Positions 62,835 through 64,000 of a stretch of 64,000 nt of DNA are shown here, piece after piece. The position numbers were made by a program, and so were the translations under genes. The notes below the pieces were generated by a model that saw only the letters and a list, made by a program, of their open reading frames with translations, was not told the DNA's origin and did not search any database. The stretch covers positions 1,240,001 through 1,304,000 of the forward strand of contig OZ243096.1 in assembly GCA_965212165.1 (NCBI GenBank). Direction: 5' to 3'. How positions within the stretch are numbered: position 1 is the stretch's first letter; the number at the start of each line of letters is the position of its first letter. The stretch is from RHLJ01 sp965212165 (GTDB lineage: Bacteria; Bacteroidota; Rhodothermia; Balneolales; Balneolaceae).

Positions 62835-63692
62835 ATGAAAAAACTAGCCTCTCTAGCTTTATTAATTCTATTTGTATCATCTGCGTATCTGAATGCGCAA
62901 ACAGGAAAAGTTTTTGATAAGCTAACTATGAACAGTAAAATCCTAAATATGGAAAGGAATTATGCGGTTTATCTTCCACCAGATTATGAAACATCTGAAC
63001 GTAGTTATCCCGTGTTATATCTTTTACATGGAGCTGGTGATGATCAAACGGGCTGGGTTCAATTTGGTGAAGTGCTAAGAATTACAGACAATGCTATAAA
63101 AGATGGTACAGCAACACCAATGATTATCATAATGCCAGATGCTGATACTGGACAACGAGGCTATTTTAATATGGGTGACTGGAAGTACGAAGATTTCTTT
63201 TTCGAAGAACTTATGCCACATGTTGAGGATTCTTACAGAATTAAAAAGGAGAAACGATTCCGTGCCGTAGCGGGACTTTCGATGGGCGGCGGCGGTTCAT
63301 TCATGTACGCATTGCATCGTCCTGATTTATTCTCTTCTGCGGCTCCATTAAGTGCATATATTGGACCTTTAAGTCTAGAGCAATTCAAAGAGCAAATTCG
63401 AGGAATGGAAGGAATTTCAGATTCTGATGCTGAAGCATATTATAAACAGCATAGTGCCCTTGAATTAGTAAAAGCAATGCCTGAAGAGCAAATAAATGCA
63501 GTTCGTTGGTATATTGATTGTGGAGACGATGATTTTTTATATGAGGGAAATTCTCTTATTCACATAGAAATGAAAAAGAAGGGAATTCCACATGAATATC
63601 GTGTTAGAGATGGGGCACATAACTGGACATATTGGCGAGAATCATTACCAGATGTACTTCACTTTGTGTCTCAAGCATTTCACCAATATTAA
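62835..63692 (+). CDS. Secreted alpha/beta-hydrolase esterase
   Basis: 285 residues. The signal peptide is MKKLASLALLILFVSSAYLNAQ. The alpha/beta-hydrolase of the esterase D/feruloyl-esterase type is clear: NYAVYLPPDYETSERSYPVLYLLHGAGDDQTGW holds the oxyanion region, AVAGLSMGGGGSFMYAL the nucleophile serine, and the C-terminal VRDGAHNWTYWRESLP the catalytic histidine. Substrates could be carbohydrate-bound acyl or feruloyl esters, or mycolyl-like groups; this is not decided by sequence. It is transcribed away from the redox operon and ends at a strong bidirectional terminator. Confidence 0.92.
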   Translation: MKKLASLALLILFVSSAYLNAQTGKVFDKLTMNSKILNMERNYAVYLPPDYETSERSYPVLYLLHGAGDDQTGWVQFGEVLRITDNAIKDGTATPMIIIMPDADTGQRGYFNMGDWKYEDFFFEELMPHVEDSYRIKKEKRFRAVAGLSMGGGGSFMYALHRPDLFSSAAPLSAYIGPLSLEQFKEQIRGMEGISDSDAEAYYKQHSALELVKAMPEEQINAVRWYIDCGDDDFLYEGNSLIHIEMKKKGIPHEYRVRDGAHNWTYWRESLPDVLHFVSQAFHQY

Positions 63693-63716
63693 ATTCTATC
63701 AACAAAAGGTAGAAAT

Positions 63717-63755
63717 AAAAAACGATCCCATGTATTACATGGGATCGTTTTATTT
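63717..63755. terminator. Bidirectional terminator after the esterase gene
   Basis: AACGATCCCATGTA and TACATGGGATCGTT pair over about 13-14 bases around a short loop, flanked by an A-run and a T-run. It separates the esterase from the convergent TolB-like gene. Confidence 0.9.
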
Positions 63756-63779
63756 TAAAACTCTAAGTACTTGAGTTGG

Positions 63780-64000
63780 CTAATCAACCCAATCTGCAAC
63801 AAATAGATTGGTAGATCGATCGCCGCCATTAAATCGATTTGAGGCAAATACAATTTTTGTTCCATCGTAAGAAAACATTGGGAATGAATCGAACGTGTCA
63901 TCAAAACTGATTTGTTTAAGTCCAGTACCATCAATATTGATCATGTATAAATTAAAAGGGAATCCTCTTTCAGAAGCATGATTAGATGAAAATATAATTT
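63780..64000 (-). CDS. C-terminal end of a TolB-like beta-propeller protein (partial)
   Basis: The minus strand from the window edge to a TAG at 63780-63782 reads about 73 residues, including FNLYMINIDGTGLKQIS, DSFPMFSYDGTKIVFASNR and LFVADWVD. The pattern (D-G-T-G-x-x-Q/R-I-S/T, then F-S-x-D-G-x-K-I-V-F-x-S-x-R) is that of PD40/WD40-like TolB propeller blades. It could be a TolB-type envelope protein or a propeller peptidase; the beginning lies outside the window. Confidence 0.75.
   Translation of the reverse strand, partial: IIFSSNHASERGFPFNLYMINIDGTGLKQISFDDTFDSFPMFSYDGTKIVFASNRFNGGDRSTNLFVADWVD

Noticed and set aside
1..64000. CRISPR arrays, insertion sequences, prophage or plasmid functions
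   Set aside because: I found no regularly spaced repeats, transposase, integrase or phage structural genes. Gene content and coding style are uniform throughout.

Overview
The window is a 64 kb piece of an AT-rich chromosome from a member of the Bacteroidota/FCB group. A gliding-motility GldC homologue, two proteins ending in a type IX secretion (T9SS) sorting domain (NYPNPFNPST), a DUF6029-type outer-membrane protein, two HExxH metalloproteases of the DUF5117 kind and lipoprotein signal peptides all point that way. A marine Balneolota-type organism is my best guess, but this is inferred from gene content and base composition, not from a marker-gene comparison. I see no IS element, prophage, CRISPR array, rRNA operon or plasmid function. 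The region looks like ordinary, densely packed chromosome with many perfect hairpin terminators between genes.

Layout. 1-8.3 kb: the tail of an unrecognised protein, tRNA-Arg(ACG), a secreted metalloprotease, a thioredoxin-like lipoprotein with ahcY, an L-2-hydroxyglutarate oxidase, a double universal-stress protein, and a c-type cytochrome domain carrying a T9SS sorting tail. 8.3-20.2 kb: recN, rluD-like, a HEAT-like protein, gldC, a YfcC-type carrier, a Memo-family protein, nth, a hybrid histidine kinase and an M1 aminopeptidase. 20.3-26.7 kb: an ankyrin protein with katG (peroxide defence), an FKBP isomerase, and the three-gene pntAA-pntAB-pntB transhydrogenase operon. 26.9-38.5 kb: a triple-repeat lipoprotein, trxB, a DUF4342 protein, comM/yifB, a very small membrane protein, then a co-directional run of priA, GCS2-CBS ligase, AstE-like hydrolase, scpB and rluB. 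38.6-48.2 kb: a second DUF5117 metalloprotease, a large BNR beta-propeller protein, a fatty acid hydroxylase, a sodium:solute symporter with a 38-residue membrane protein in front of it, and a WbqC-like protein. 48.4-64 kb: gltX, nhaC, a TANGO2-like protein, then a SpoIIE phosphatase / thioredoxin / DtxR-regulator run meeting a feoA-feoB operon head on. This is followed by a four-gene operon of three thioredoxin-fold proteins around a DUF6029 outer-membrane protein, an esterase, and the end of a TolB-like propeller.

How the genes fit together. Redox and metal handling recur: katG-ankyrin, transhydrogenase (NADPH supply), trxB, several exported thioredoxins, Feo iron uptake and a DtxR regulator. 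FeoB is encoded as two genes, a soluble GTPase and a membrane permease. A near-perfect 28-bp inverted repeat sits just upstream of feoA and is the likely operator for the DtxR protein encoded at the other end of the locus.

The most interesting unexplained unit is the operon at 59,297-62,691 (TlpA-like thioredoxin, DUF6029 barrel, redoxin lipoprotein, redoxin with T9SS tail). It looks like an extracytoplasmic thiol-redox pathway that ends at the cell surface. Other points worth following are a PriA with two of four ligands of one zinc site replaced by serine, an endonuclease III with odd cysteine spacing, two tiny membrane-protein genes, and a GCS2-CBS ligase followed directly by an AstE-like hydrolase.
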